A DNA stretch of 39,201 nucleotides from Anaerosporobacter faecicola (lineage in GTDB: Bacteria; Bacillota; Clostridia; Lachnospirales; Lachnospiraceae): positions 1-39,201 of the forward strand of contig NZ_JAAQRO010000027.1 of assembly GCF_012070565.1 (NCBI RefSeq), in the 5' to 3' direction. Positions within the stretch are counted from its first letter, which is position 1. Each line of letters opens with the position of its first letter. The notes beneath the pieces are model-generated. The model did not search any database. It saw nothing but the letters and a program-made list of their open reading frames with translations, and had not been told where the DNA came from. The translations under genes were made by a program, and so were the position numbers. Below are positions 8,380-17,003 of this stretch, piece by piece.

Positions 8380-8419
8380 AAAAGGGAAGGAACACTGTAA
8401 AAGTGTTCCTTCCCTTTTT
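8380..8419. terminator. Strong bidirectional terminator
   Basis: A perfect 17-bp stem (8380-8396 with 8402-8418) with loop GTAAA; A-run on the left arm and T-run on the right. It serves the DUF1858 gene and, in the other direction, the convergent GH74 gene ending at 8429. Confidence 0.93.
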
Positions 8420-8428
8420 GTTTGAATA

Positions 8429-11400
8429 TTAAGGCTCAACTCCAAAACTTAACGTATTATTGATATAAGCGGTTACATAAGACCAACTGGTATAACTGCT
8501 AGCTGTTGCATTGAAAGAGTAGTCGTTTGATTGGTCATAATTTGACCAGTTGTCCTTTGCAATACGAAGTTGTAACTCAACAGAAGCACCAGGTGCTAGG
8601 CTACCTGTTGAGAATCCAGTTTGGAAGTAACAATTTGCATTTGTTTTTTCTGGATGAATATTTACAAAAGAACCAGTTATGTTAGAGCTTCCTACAGTTG
8701 ACCAATCACACCAGTAACTTTGAGAAATATTGTCCTCGTTGGTATAATAATAACGAAGGCTTACCTTAGTTAAGTCAAGTGTTGTTGTACCTTTATTGGT
8801 TAATTTATATTTGATACTAATGGTATTCCCGGTTATTGAAGTTGTTCCATTGAACATCTGCACATCAAGATCAGAGTCAATCTCAACTTCTTGACTGGAG
8901 TCCGTAACAACGATTAGAAAAGTTCGAGACAATCCTGAACTAAAATCAAAGGTAAGTGTAGTCGTACCAGTTGATAAGGTTGCAAGATAATCAGTAGTTA
9001 TTGTAACGGTTTCATCATTTACCTCATAATCGGTACCTAAGGTAAGAGTGGAGTTACCACATGTGATTTTATTCAATGCGTTACCATTCAGTGTCATTGA
9101 TACGGTAAGATTGGATAATTCCGTACTATTTAAATCAATGGATGCTTCTGTTGGTGTGATCTCAGAGCTGACGACTGGAATAGGAGTATCTAGGGTATCT
9201 CCATATATAATTCCACGTCCATTGGTTCCGAGGTATACGCGGCCATAGATTCTCGGATCGCCAGTGATACACATATTAATCTTTCCATATTGGTGGGCGT
9301 CATCATTAATACGAATCCAGCTTTCTCCACAGTCATCAGAACGGAAAATACCACGTACGCCATTAATTTTAGCGGTTGTATAGAGTGCCATATAATCTGC
9401 ACCTTCTGCCGCTTTACCAAAGCCAATGGTATCTGCTTCTTCTACATTCGATAATTTAGTGAATGTAGCTCCAGAATCGGTAGAATGCCATAATCCATAC
9501 GTTCCATCCTCGGTATTGCCACCAGCAAACCAGATATCTCCTTCAATTCCTGGAACCGTCTTGAATGCACAAGTTGCTTTTTCTGCTTGTGAATGTACAA
9601 CGGATGAGGCATGTTCAGGAAGACCAGTAGCGCCGGTTGCTGCAAAGGAAACACCACCATCTGTACTTATATAGAATACACCGCTCTTAAATGCGTAGAA
9701 TTTATTTGGATTAACACGGTCTGAGTAAATAGAGGATTGTGCAGGTAAGCCGGAGCAGGCTGTCCAAGAGTTACCGCCTGTTGTGGAACGGTACACAGAA
9801 ATTTCTGTACCAGAACTATCTGGATTAGGGCTCCAAAGTATGACGGAACCATCTGCGGACACAGCAACTTGTCCACCACCCGCAACACCAGTAGGCTCGC
9901 TATTAACAGAGTACCAATTTGATCCGCCATCATTACTGATTGCACATGCTTTATTCGTAGTATAACTTCGGTCCACATTACCGACACGCACCACATAATT
10001 TGAATTGGATTCGGCATAATCTATACATGTTGTTGATACAAAGATCGGACTTACATATCCATAGGAAGGAACAGAAGTAAAACTTTCATGACGGAAGCCA
10101 CCAATATCTCCTAGACCGCTTAATAGATGAGAGGTACCAGTTGGTAAGCTCACAAGGGAAATTACTGCAGTTTCCTCTATTCCAGAAGCATAAGGTTCAA
10201 TGGTTAATGTCTGATCCGAATCCCAATTTGTTAATTCAGTAGTACCATAGATGGTAGCACCTGTTCCATAAAACATTCGATCAGAGTTAAATGGATCAAT
10301 TTCAAGGTCACCAATCATCCAACCTAGTTTTGGAGATGGGGAATCGGCATTAAGAGCGCCATCAATACCAAAATTAAGCCAAGGGGTATTGGAGATATCC
10401 AAATCATAACGAAGGGAACGGGTTGGATAAGCGTACCATGACCATGCACTTGTCCAAGTTACTCCACCATCGGTACTTCTATAGATATTGGCATCAGGCC
10501 ACCAACAATTAAGTGTAGAGACCATAAGGGTATCTGGATTTTGTGCATCAACGGATAAGCCGCCATATCCGAAGTAGTTATCATCACTCGTTGAGGATAC
10601 AGGAGAAATATCCAACCATTCTCCCGTAGCAGTATTATATCGATAAACATATCCTTTGGAACCATCATAAGGGCCACAGCCATTGCTGTAGGAGATATAC
10701 AACATACCATTGGAAGAAAGAACACCATGATGAGGAAGGTAACCAACAGGTTGTCCAGAAATGGCTTCCCATGTGGTTCCACCATCGGTACTACGATAGA
10801 TGCAATTACCGGTATCAGCAGTACCAATGTAGATGGTTTGTGTAGCAGTTCCAAGAGTACTGCTTGATTTATCAAAAGTAATCCAGGCAATACCAATTGC
10901 TTCAGAACCATACTCTTCACCAGGACTTTGCACATAAGTTCCTGTAGTTGTAAAGCTCTCAACTTGATTCCAGGTTACACCGTAATCAGTACTTTTCCAA
11001 AGACCATTCTCACCGCGGGCACCAAAATAGATAATATTATTCGAGTTTGGATCAATAACAAGTCGTTCGCCCATACTCCGACCTGGCATATTCCCACCAA
11101 CTTTAAATGGAAGAGAGGTTGTTTCCCATGTATCTCCCTTATCAGTGGAACGCATAATCTGGCCGTTGGTATCCCAAGAGTTGGTGTATGTACCGGTCGC
11201 CATGTAAACACGGTTTGTATCGATTGGATCTGTTGCAAGTGCGTCTACACCATTCTTATTCCAATCAGCCCAACCTACAGAATCATTAAGTGATTTCCAA
11301 CTCTGCGTTGCTTCATTCCAACGGTAGGCACCTCCAATGTCAGTTCTGGCATAGATTAGATTTGGTTCTGTTTCATTAAAGATAATACCTGGAACAAAAC

Positions 11401-11557
11401 CACCACCATTTAATGCTACATTGTTCCAAGAATATGATTCACTTGGAATGGTTTCGGTAGATGCAAGGGCATCTGGAGTAGGGTGGAGTGAGCCCATTAC
11501 AAAAACGGTTGCTAAAATAACAGAAAATAACTTTCGCTTACTTACTTGTTTCCTCAT
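8429..11557 (-). CDS. Secreted xyloglucanase, GH74-X2-CBM3
   Basis: The 1042-residue extracellular enzyme cleaves xyloglucan. Residues 1-32 are a signal peptide (basic MRKQVSKRK, hydrophobic stretch, likely cut after ALA at residue 32). The GH74 double propeller spans about 40-790, with catalytic Asp73 (ARTDIGGAYRW) and Asp484 (LGDIGGF). An X2-type immunoglobulin-like module follows (about 793-885, beginning EITPTEASIDLN), then a family-3 cellulose-binding module (about 893-1042, with YYYTNED, CDWS and the APGASVELQLRI signature). There is no dockerin or S-layer domain, so it is a free, cellulose-targeted enzyme. The ATG at 11557 has AAGGAGG upstream. The terminator at 8380-8419 closes it, so it is monocistronic. 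The intracellular paralogue is at 284-2722. Confidence 0.95.
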   Translation of the reverse strand: MRKQVSKRKLFSVILATVFVMGSLHPTPDALASTETIPSESYSWNNVALNGGGFVPGIIFNETEPNLIYARTDIGGAYRWNEATQSWKSLNDSVGWADWNKNGVDALATDPIDTNRVYMATGTYTNSWDTNGQIMRSTDKGDTWETTSLPFKVGGNMPGRSMGERLVIDPNSNNIIYFGARGENGLWKSTDYGVTWNQVESFTTTGTYVQSPGEEYGSEAIGIAWITFDKSSSTLGTATQTIYIGTADTGNCIYRSTDGGTTWEAISGQPVGYLPHHGVLSSNGMLYISYSNGCGPYDGSKGYVYRYNTATGEWLDISPVSSTSDDNYFGYGGLSVDAQNPDTLMVSTLNCWWPDANIYRSTDGGVTWTSAWSWYAYPTRSLRYDLDISNTPWLNFGIDGALNADSPSPKLGWMIGDLEIDPFNSDRMFYGTGATIYGTTELTNWDSDQTLTIEPYASGIEETAVISLVSLPTGTSHLLSGLGDIGGFRHESFTSVPSYGYVSPIFVSTTCIDYAESNSNYVVRVGNVDRSYTTNKACAISNDGGSNWYSVNSEPTGVAGGGQVAVSADGSVILWSPNPDSSGTEISVYRSTTGGNSWTACSGLPAQSSIYSDRVNPNKFYAFKSGVFYISTDGGVSFAATGATGLPEHASSVVHSQAEKATCAFKTVPGIEGDIWFAGGNTEDGTYGLWHSTDSGATFTKLSNVEEADTIGFGKAAEGADYMALYTTAKINGVRGIFRSDDCGESWIRINDDAHQYGKINMCITGDPRIYGRVYLGTNGRGIIYGDTLDTPIPVVSSEITPTEASIDLNSTELSNLTVSMTLNGNALNKITCGNSTLTLGTDYEVNDETVTITTDYLATLSTGTTTLTFDFSSGLSRTFLIVVTDSSQEVEIDSDLDVQMFNGTTSITGNTISIKYKLTNKGTTTLDLTKVSLRYYYTNEDNISQSYWCDWSTVGSSNITGSFVNIHPEKTNANCYFQTGFSTGSLAPGASVELQLRIAKDNWSNYDQSNDYSFNATASSYTSWSYVTAYINNTLSFGVEP

Positions 11558-11830
11558 AAGAAACCTCCTTTTTGAAAAACACTGGTTAATTGGTGATTAA
11601 GTAAGATAAAACGGTCCGATTGCCTGAAAATCTAGCTAATCATAAAGTGAAAGATTTCGTAAAATAGTATGTAGATAAATAGTGGTAAGTGGAGTGAATA
11701 ATAGGTAACGTATTATGTGGAATAAATAGTGAATGGTGTAGAAAAAGTATAAGACTAGAATTGTGTTGTAGATAAAGTGTCTAGAATAGTAAGTAATATA
11801 GTCAATAAAATGTAAATATATGACATATCC
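11558..11830 (-). other. Long untranslated leader of the secreted GH74 gene
   Basis: AT-rich stretch of about 270 nt between the predicted transcription start and the GH74 ATG. Apart from the ribosome site (AAGGAGG near 11568) I see no convincing hairpin, operator or reading frame. Confidence 0.45.
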
Positions 11831-11859
11831 AACATAACATACTACGGAAATGATGTCAA
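11831..11859 (-). promoter_or_regulatory. Probable promoter of the secreted GH74 gene
   Basis: On the minus strand TTGACA (11854-11859), 17-nt spacer, TATGTT (11831-11836). The -35 is perfect and the -10 is 4 of 6. No catabolite-repression (cre) palindrome was recognised next to it. Confidence 0.5.
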
Positions 11860-11979
11860 TGAATATTTACAAATATATACTGTAAATAACAATAAATAGC
11901 AAAATGGTAACAAAAAATACGACACATGAATATATAAAATATTACATGTGCCGTGTAGTATATGGTTGTAGCATTAACA

Positions 11980-12786
11980 TTACATTACAGATAAGATTTG
12001 AATTGCACTGTCTTTTACAATTACTTCAAAATGTTCTGCATAATAATCAGCTGTTGCATACGTTGTTTTTTCCGATTTTCCATATTCGGTAATGATATTA
12101 CATACTTTATTGAACTCCTCTGGTGTATGATCAGATTTGGTAATCAATAAATAATATCGTGAATCCATTTGGTTCTTGTATAACGTATTCACGCCTTTAT
12201 ACATGGAAACTAAGATTTCAGCTACGGATATGACTGTATCAAGGCAATCAAAGGAGAATACCTTTGTCATATTGGTAGTAATCGTTACAGAACTTTGAGG
12301 TTTTGGTACATCTGTATCTTCTGATGTCTTTTCCTCTTTTTGAGACTGGATTGCCTTTGGAAGAGGTATAAAATCTTCCGTATCCTTGTCATCTTTCATT
12401 GTATCATCAAGTAATTCATTTAATTGGTCAAAACAATTTATAATTTCATCTGCATATGGTTCATCATCTGCGTCTGGCTCAGATGATGATTGATCAGTAT
12501 CAGCTGTAAACTTAGAAAATCTAGTATCAAGTTCATCAGGATCATCTACTTTGGTAATCACAAGGATAAGACATTCACTAGAGATTGGAATTGCTTCAAT
12601 CATCAATGGAATATCGTCTGCTTCAAATCCGAATTCACAAGAAGCTTGTTGCATCATATCACGGAAAAGTTCTTTTGCTTTTTCTGTTCCATAAGCAAGT
12701 TCACTGATTTTGAGTTCACGATCGATTAAATCTTCTTTATTTAAAGTACATCGAATTTGGCTATCATTGATCTTTTCTATCTTCAT
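11980..12786 (-). CDS. mecA: MecA-family Clp adaptor protein
   Basis: The 268-residue protein fits the MecA/NegA adaptor family, which brings substrates to the ClpC ATPase for degradation by ClpP. The N-terminal substrate-binding domain (MKIEKINDSQIRCTLNKEDL, about 1-85) and the C-terminal ClpC-binding domain (about 170-268, from VFSFDCLDTVISVAEIL) are both recognisable. The middle (about 90-165) is an acidic, Ser/Asp/Glu-rich linker, also normal. The ATG at 12786 follows AAAAGGATG. It has its own promoter at 12883-12911. A YwlE-like phosphoarginine phosphatase, another part of Clp-linked quality control, is encoded at 25623. Confidence 0.9.
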   Translation of the reverse strand: MKIEKINDSQIRCTLNKEDLIDRELKISELAYGTEKAKELFRDMMQQASCEFGFEADDIPLMIEAIPISSECLILVITKVDDPDELDTRFSKFTADTDQSSSEPDADDEPYADEIINCFDQLNELLDDTMKDDKDTEDFIPLPKAIQSQKEEKTSEDTDVPKPQSSVTITTNMTKVFSFDCLDTVISVAEILVSMYKGVNTLYKNQMDSRYYLLITKSDHTPEEFNKVCNIITEYGKSEKTTYATADYYAEHFEVIVKDSAIQILSVM

Positions 12787-12882
12787 AGAATCACATCCTT
12801 TTCTATGTTATTGAAAACTCAAGCTGTTGTTAGTTACAGGAAGAATGATAGCAGGTAAACTGGTACACTCATCCGTATACAA

Positions 12883-12911
12883 AGTATAATTCATGATACT
12901 CATAAAGTCAA
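12883..12911 (-). promoter_or_regulatory. Promoter of mecA
   Basis: On the minus strand TTGACT (12906-12911), exactly 17 nt, TATACT (12883-12888); both boxes 5 of 6. It lies just beyond the end of the chemotaxis gene, so mecA can be read independently of it. Confidence 0.7.
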
Positions 12912-12934
12912 TAACATAAACTGTGAACAATTCG

Positions 12935-14722
12935 CTATAATTGAAAGCAGTGGACAAAGTTAAGCAATCGTTCCATCTCGGTCAAATGTTTCTGTACTGC
13001 CTGTATATTTTCCTCAGCAGCATGTTCATTTGAGTAAGAAATTGCGGTTACTTTTGGTAATTCTTCTGTTATTTGATCTACCAGTGTATATTGTGTTTGG
13101 CTTGAGGAATGAATACTACTAACTAGTGTATGCATTTGATGGGATATGTTGACCGTGTAGGATAGGGAATCACTGGTTGTAGCTGTCATTTCAGAACATG
13201 TTTGAATATTGGTGAGCATAGTCTGGATAAAAGGTCGAATGGTAGAAACGGCTTCCATACATTGTTTGGATAAATTGGTCATTTCATTAGCTACCACTAA
13301 AAATGTTCCGCCTGTATTAGCAGCATGTGCAGCTTCAATGGTTGCATTTAAAGCAACTAGTTGCGTCTTTCTTGCGATACCTTCAATAATTTGGGTGACA
13401 GTGGTGATCTGTCTCGACTGTTCTTTAATGGAAGCAACTTGATTTTCCAAAAGTTCCATATGATTTTGCGCCTTGGATACATAATCAGTCATTGTACGAA
13501 AGATTTCTTGGAGTTTTGTAGCGAGATCTGCATTATTGGTAGCAAAATCCGATATGGTGTGAATCTGCGTTGTTAGGGATTGAATGGTATTAGTCTGTGT
13601 CTTCGCTCCAGACTGTATGGTTAATGATTGATCCTGAACGTTTATAGACATACTTTGAGCATCTTCACAACTACATTGAATCTGGCTAATATTATCATGT
13701 AAAAATCGAATGATACTGATTAGGGATTCCTTAATTGGCAAAAAGTCACCTACGTAATCCTCCTCAGGCGTATGAGTTAGATTTTTGTTCTCTAATTGAT
13801 TAAGGACAACTATTATATTATCAATATAGCGGTTAAGGCGACTCTGGGTTACTCGTGTTGCTTCGCATACATTTCCAAGTTCGTTTAAGGAATGATATGC
13901 GATCTCTGTATGTAGGTTTCCCATTGCCATCTCATTCATACAATTTTGTATTTCATTAAGTGGTGATAAGATACCTTTTGTTGTTTTTCGTGATATAAGA
14001 ATAGCTAAAAATCCGCCAGAGATTGTAAGCAGAATATAAGATATAATTGATAATACGGTTTGTCTTTTGGAAAGGGAGATGTATTGGTCTGCATAATGGT
14101 TGGCATTCTCAATAACGCTTTCCAAGGTAGTTGTAATGGAAGCTAAGATTGGGACATAATCATTTTTGTAAGTCTTAAATACAGCCGGTATGTCACCACT
14201 ATTGGTAGCAGATAATACTTGGTCACGGTACCTTTGAAATTTTTCTAGTTCAACGGTAAGTTCCTTCTGGTCTTCAGCTGTTAGACTGTGAATAGAAGAA
14301 TTGGAGGAAGAGAGGGAGATAATGGAGTTCTCCAGCTCAAGATAATAGTTTTCGGACTCCTGAATATACTTGGATTGTAGATTTTCTTTATCCGTTGCAA
14401 TGGCACGATACATATAATTTTGAATTAGCAAAAGTGAATTCTTTGAATAAAGTGCAGTTGTATGAATAGAGTATGAATCTTGATAAAAACTTAACAATCT
14501 ATGATTCATATGCAATTGATTTACTAGACCAATTAAGGCAGTAAGACACACAAAAGCTAATATTGCCATTGTATTGTAACGTAGTTGTTTTCCTATGGAT
14601 AAATTATGTATTCTAGTAAGGAGAAGCTCCCAATAAAATTTACATTTTCTCTTCTTAGTATGGATTTGCTGTTTCCCTCTAGCTTGTTTTTTACCTCTGG
14701 GTGTATGAATAAAATGTTTCAT
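12935..14722 (-). CDS. Methyl-accepting chemotaxis-type receptor with divergent signalling tip
   Basis: The 595-residue membrane receptor has a long basic cytoplasmic N-tail (1-48), a first membrane segment (about 51-69), an external four-helix-bundle-type sensor (70-220), a second membrane segment (223-244), a HAMP-like region (245-300) and a signalling coiled coil. The hairpin tip (about 444-490) is recognisable from IEGIARKTQLVALNATIEAA, but diverges after it: in the Tsr-type core E-AARAGE-GRGFAVVA the conserved Arg is His466, the following Glu is Asn469, and the later Arg is Thr473. These positions hold receptor trimers together or touch CheW/CheA. The ATG at 14722 has a GGGGAGGA site 13 nt upstream. 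No other chemotaxis gene is nearby. The ligand is unknown. Confidence 0.88.
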   Translation of the reverse strand: MKHFIHTPRGKKQARGKQQIHTKKRKCKFYWELLLTRIHNLSIGKQLRYNTMAILAFVCLTALIGLVNQLHMNHRLLSFYQDSYSIHTTALYSKNSLLLIQNYMYRAIATDKENLQSKYIQESENYYLELENSIISLSSSNSSIHSLTAEDQKELTVELEKFQRYRDQVLSATNSGDIPAVFKTYKNDYVPILASITTTLESVIENANHYADQYISLSKRQTVLSIISYILLTISGGFLAILISRKTTKGILSPLNEIQNCMNEMAMGNLHTEIAYHSLNELGNVCEATRVTQSRLNRYIDNIIVVLNQLENKNLTHTPEEDYVGDFLPIKESLISIIRFLHDNISQIQCSCEDAQSMSINVQDQSLTIQSGAKTQTNTIQSLTTQIHTISDFATNNADLATKLQEIFRTMTDYVSKAQNHMELLENQVASIKEQSRQITTVTQIIEGIARKTQLVALNATIEAAHAANTGGTFLVVANEMTNLSKQCMEAVSTIRPFIQTMLTNIQTCSEMTATTSDSLSYTVNISHQMHTLVSSIHSSSQTQYTLVDQITEELPKVTAISYSNEHAAEENIQAVQKHLTEMERLLNFVHCFQL

Positions 14723-14898
14723 TATATATATATTTCCTCCCCGTATTTATTTGAACGAATGGATTCGTCGGTTACCTCAGTATTTATTCTTGTTTATAGG
14801 ATAAACATAGCAAGTGAATGTGAAGATTAGATTAAATTCGGGTAAAATGTTATAAGATTAGCAAATAAATTTTGTTAGATATTTACAATAAAAAGAAA

Positions 14899-14927
14899 TT
14901 GCGTATTTTGACAGAATAATTTATAAT
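14899..14927 (+). promoter_or_regulatory. Probable promoter of the kinase operon
   Basis: TTGCGT (14899-14904), 17-nt spacer, perfect TATAAT (14922-14927). The -35 is weak (3 of 6). A better-looking TTGACA (14908-14913) is only 8 nt from this -10 and cannot pair with it. Confidence 0.5.
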
Positions 14928-14982
14928 AGCTTAAGAGATGTAATAATTTTACAAGTTCTTTCTTCAAAGAAAGGAGGATACA

Positions 14983-14997
14983 ATGATCATTTGTTAG
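14983..14997 (+). other. Four-codon leader ORF overlapping the kinase start
   Basis: ATG at 14983 is 6 nt after AAGGAGG (14970-14976) and reads M-I-I-C-stop (TAG 14995-14997). The kinase frame, one base different, begins at TTG 14991 inside it. The strong ribosome site is therefore best placed for the mini-ORF; terminating ribosomes could re-start on the TTG. Confidence 0.5.
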
Positions 14998-16385
14998 AAA
15001 AATACAAGATCATAAAAAAGCTTGGAAGTGGTGGTACAAGTACTGTATATCTTGCAGAGCATCGCATACTTCATTCACTACGAGTTATCAAGTGCATCAA
15101 AAAGAAAAAGGATCAGAATGCATTACAAGAAGCTAGAATCTTAAGTCAGCTACATCATAGCCGTATCCCATTGTTATACGATTGGGAAGAAGACGAGGAG
15201 AGGATCTATCTCGTTATGGAATACTATGATGGACAATCATTAAATTCTTATATACGAACTCAGAAGGAAGTCAATGAGGAACGTATTCTACAATTCTCAC
15301 TACAAATCTGTGAGGTAATTCATTATTTACATAGTCAGAAAAATTCCATATTGTATCTTGATCTAAAGCCAGATAATATTCTTGTTTCGGGACAGGGAAT
15401 TAAGATCATTGATTTTGGTTGTGCGGTATTCAAGAATGATGTTCCTACTATGCAAAAGATGGTAGGTACCATTGGTTATGCTGCACCAGAACAATATAAC
15501 GGTTGCCAGATTGATGAGAGGACAGATCTCTATGGTATTGGTATGGTTATGTATTATATGGTCACTGGAGAGATGATTCGCCCTGACAAAGTAATACCGT
15601 CAATTAGTTGGAAGACACATTGCTCAAGGCGGTTAGGCGAGATCATTGAACGGTGTATACAGGAAAATCCAAGAATGCGATATGGAAGTATTGATCAATT
15701 ACAATTGGCTTTAGCAAAGCTACAGAAGAAGTTGAGAAAAAAACAGGGTTGTAAAAGAAAAACATCTCTAACGATTGCAGTAGCAGGAACACAACATAAG
15801 GTTGGAACAACACATGTAGCATTGACGTTAAGTAAATATTGCAAAAAATACATGGGAAAAACGCTATATGTAGAATGCAACGATCAACATCACGCAGAAC
15901 AAATCATTAACTGGAAAGGTAATTTCACCTTGCAAGAAGGCGTATATGTATCACCATGTCTCCATTTGTTGCCTCGTGCTTCTTTACCTATGGATGCAAT
16001 GAATCAGTATGCAATACAGATTAGAGAGTATGGAATCATATGCAACGAGAACATACAGGAGTTTCAATCGGCGCAGATACGCATCTTAGTTACAATGGGA
16101 AAACCGTGGGAGCTTAAGTCGGGGACAAGTCTTTTCCCAGCGGGGGGATATAACGGGTTAACACTGGTTAATCTTGTTTCCTCTAGAGAGTTTATGGAAA
16201 TTTGTCAGAAAGAAAATAGAAAGCAGATGGTACGTTTGCCGTATTTACCAGAGGTACTTATTCCACATTATGATCGTACCATATGGAATCTGCTTCAACG
16301 CATTCTAGAAGATGAATTACAGAGATTGGAATCAGAGCAAGGAAAGAGGGATGTGGTGAGTGAGAATACGACGTTGGAAAGATAA
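14991..16385 (+). CDS. Ser/Thr protein kinase fused to a degenerate MinD/TadZ-like P-loop domain
   Basis: The 464-residue protein has no membrane segment. The N-terminal part (1 to about 250) is a Hanks-type kinase: Gly loop LGSGGTSTVYLAE (11-23), Lys34, Glu47, catalytic Asp124 in YLDLKPDNIL (HRD changed to YLD), DFG at 141-143, and GTIGYAAPEQ. All catalytic residues are present, so it should be active. The rest (about 258-464) resembles a MinD/ParA-type domain, but the deviant Walker A is AVAGTQHKVGTTHVAL, lacking both lysines of KGGxGKTT, so ATP hydrolysis is doubtful, as in TadZ/CpaE proteins. No ATG is available in frame, so TTG 14991 is the likely start. The stop overlaps the next gene by 26 bp. 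The kinase-TadZ fusion suggests control of a surface or secretion assembly; this is inference. Confidence 0.82.
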   Translation: MLEKYKIIKKLGSGGTSTVYLAEHRILHSLRVIKCIKKKKDQNALQEARILSQLHHSRIPLLYDWEEDEERIYLVMEYYDGQSLNSYIRTQKEVNEERILQFSLQICEVIHYLHSQKNSILYLDLKPDNILVSGQGIKIIDFGCAVFKNDVPTMQKMVGTIGYAAPEQYNGCQIDERTDLYGIGMVMYYMVTGEMIRPDKVIPSISWKTHCSRRLGEIIERCIQENPRMRYGSIDQLQLALAKLQKKLRKKQGCKRKTSLTIAVAGTQHKVGTTHVALTLSKYCKKYMGKTLYVECNDQHHAEQIINWKGNFTLQEGVYVSPCLHLLPRASLPMDAMNQYAIQIREYGIICNENIQEFQSAQIRILVTMGKPWELKSGTSLFPAGGYNGLTLVNLVSSREFMEICQKENRKQMVRLPYLPEVLIPHYDRTIWNLLQRILEDELQRLESEQGKRDVVSENTTLER

Positions 16386-16968
16386 ACGTAAATCCAAAGG
16401 AAGAGAGCAATGCAAAATTATTGGAATGGTAGGGGCCATGGAAGGTGTTGGCGTCACACATACATTGCTTGCTCTGTCCACGTATTTGTCTGGATATCAA
16501 GGCAAACGGGTTGCATATGTGGAATTTCGAGAAATATCCCATGTACATTTCCTTCGTAAGGCAGCAGGAATAGAGAGTGAAGATTCTTCATTTACACTTA
16601 GAGGAGTTGATTATTATCCAGAAGCGGATGAGATGGTATGGCTGCAATTACAGCAAATTTCTTATGATTATATTCTTATTGACTATGGTGTTTACTGCAC
16701 AGATCAGATGGAGCAGTATGCTAGGTGTCATGTTAACATTTTAATCGGAAGTTTGTGTGAATGGAAACGAAATGCATATGAACAGATTCTTCAAACAGTA
16801 AATTATAGTAGTAGTCCATGGATTTGTTTTGCATCATTATCAAGTGAGTATGATCGAAAGAAGATTAAGCAGGAGTATGGAGTCTACGTATGGGGTGTTC
16901 CATGCATAGTGGATCCCTTTATATTGGAAAAGCATGTAACTTCATTTTGGAATCAATTTTCATTATAA
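16360..16968 (+). CDS. CpaE/TadZ- or ParA-like pseudo-ATPase
   Basis: The 202-residue protein starts at GTG 16360 inside the end of the kinase gene, implying coupled translation. After a basic N-terminus (RIRRWKDKRKSKGRE) comes a MinD-like fold start: IIGMVGAMEGVGVTHTLLAL in the Walker A position, then AYVEFRE as the second strand and YDYILIDYGVY in the Walker B-like position. As in the kinase-fused domain, both Walker A lysines are missing and the loop ends in G-x-T-H. The shared G-V-G-[TV]-T-H pattern suggests the two are related modules. It is shorter than typical ParA proteins (about 250 residues). The downstream CpaB-like gene supports a Tad-related role, but no Tad motor, platform or pilin gene is present here. 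Confidence 0.62.
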   Translation: MRIRRWKDKRKSKGREQCKIIGMVGAMEGVGVTHTLLALSTYLSGYQGKRVAYVEFREISHVHFLRKAAGIESEDSSFTLRGVDYYPEADEMVWLQLQQISYDYILIDYGVYCTDQMEQYARCHVNILIGSLCEWKRNAYEQILQTVNYSSSPWICFASLSSEYDRKKIKQEYGVYVWGVPCIVDPFILEKHVTSFWNQFSL

Positions 16969-17003
16969 AGGAGTTTCCCAATAACATAGGAAAGGGTTGA
17001 TAC

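Noticed and set aside
14908-14927. TTGACA at 14908 as the -35 of the kinase promoter
   Set aside because: It is only 8 nt from the TATAAT; the sequence 17 nt from its other side (TTAAGA) is not a -10.
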